DNA of 64,000 nt from Caenorhabditis remanei (Eukaryota > Nematoda > Chromadorea > Rhabditida > Rhabditidae), in contig NC_071333.1 of the NCBI RefSeq assembly GCF_010183535.1, forward strand, positions 14,940,587-15,004,586, written 5' to 3'. Under the pieces are notes generated by a model. It was not told where the DNA came from, searched no databases, and saw nothing but the letters and a program-made list of their open reading frames with translations. A program made the position numbers and the translations under genes. How positions within the stretch are numbered: the first letter of the stretch is position 1; the number at the start of each line of letters is the position of its first letter. Shown here in pieces: positions 63,968-64,000 of the stretch.

Positions 63968-64000
63968 TATAAATAAATGAATCATTTTTGTCTTCAAATA
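63968..64000 (-). other. Intron of the 62909-63967 gene at the window edge
   Basis: AT-rich sequence leads into the TTTATTTATAG acceptor. The upstream exon is outside the window. Confidence 0.6.

Overview
The window reads as nuclear DNA of a Caenorhabditis-type nematode. The evidence is many short introns with strong TTTCAG acceptors, single-exon-like cuticle collagen architecture, a nematode-type nuclear receptor (P-box [10 protein letters not shown]), an F-box-associated-type protein, intron-bearing tRNA genes, and long CT/AT-rich intergenic DNA with MITE-like repeats. An ADAMTS protease with many thrombospondin repeats beside a nuclear receptor recalls the C. elegans X-linked pair adt-1 / nhr-17. 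That placement is from memory, not a search.

Layout. 603-7243 (-): ADAMTS metalloprotease, 25 exons traced, 3' end outside the window. 7244-16017: large intergenic region. 16018-19197 (+): nuclear hormone receptor with a tRNA-Tyr gene antisense in an intron. 19846-20264 (+): small secreted peptide precursor. 20700-21910: two near-identical tRNA-Ile(UAU) genes plus three copies of a ~65-bp conserved element. 22499-22736: MITE-like element. 22762-24398 (-) and 24894-26830 (+): two uncharacterised genes sharing a divergent promoter. Part of that promoter is duplicated at 28709-29131. 27.5-31.6 kb: GC-rich patches and a candidate secreted mini-gene. 31733-34308 (-): matrix metalloproteinase with hemopexin domain. 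38765-39584 (+): four-pass membrane protein. 41310-42207 (+): cuticle collagen. 48459-52277 (+): BTB-BACK-Kelch protein like IVNS1ABP. 52941-53012: tRNA-Pro. 59654-61512 (+): F-box-associated-type protein. 62909 to the right edge (-): uncharacterised protein, 5' end outside.

The genes do not form one pathway. Several act in extracellular matrix or cuticle (ADAMTS, MMP, collagen), and the rest are unrelated neighbours. Exon boundaries were traced by hand using GT/AG signals and reading-frame continuity. Where the frame closes exactly across all junctions I give high confidence. No new defence or mobile system was found. The most unusual items are the tRNA-linked repeated element with an orphan copy, the duplicated promoter with a 14-bp palindrome, a CaaX-ending small protein, and an MMP whose propeptide is reduced to a furin-like site.
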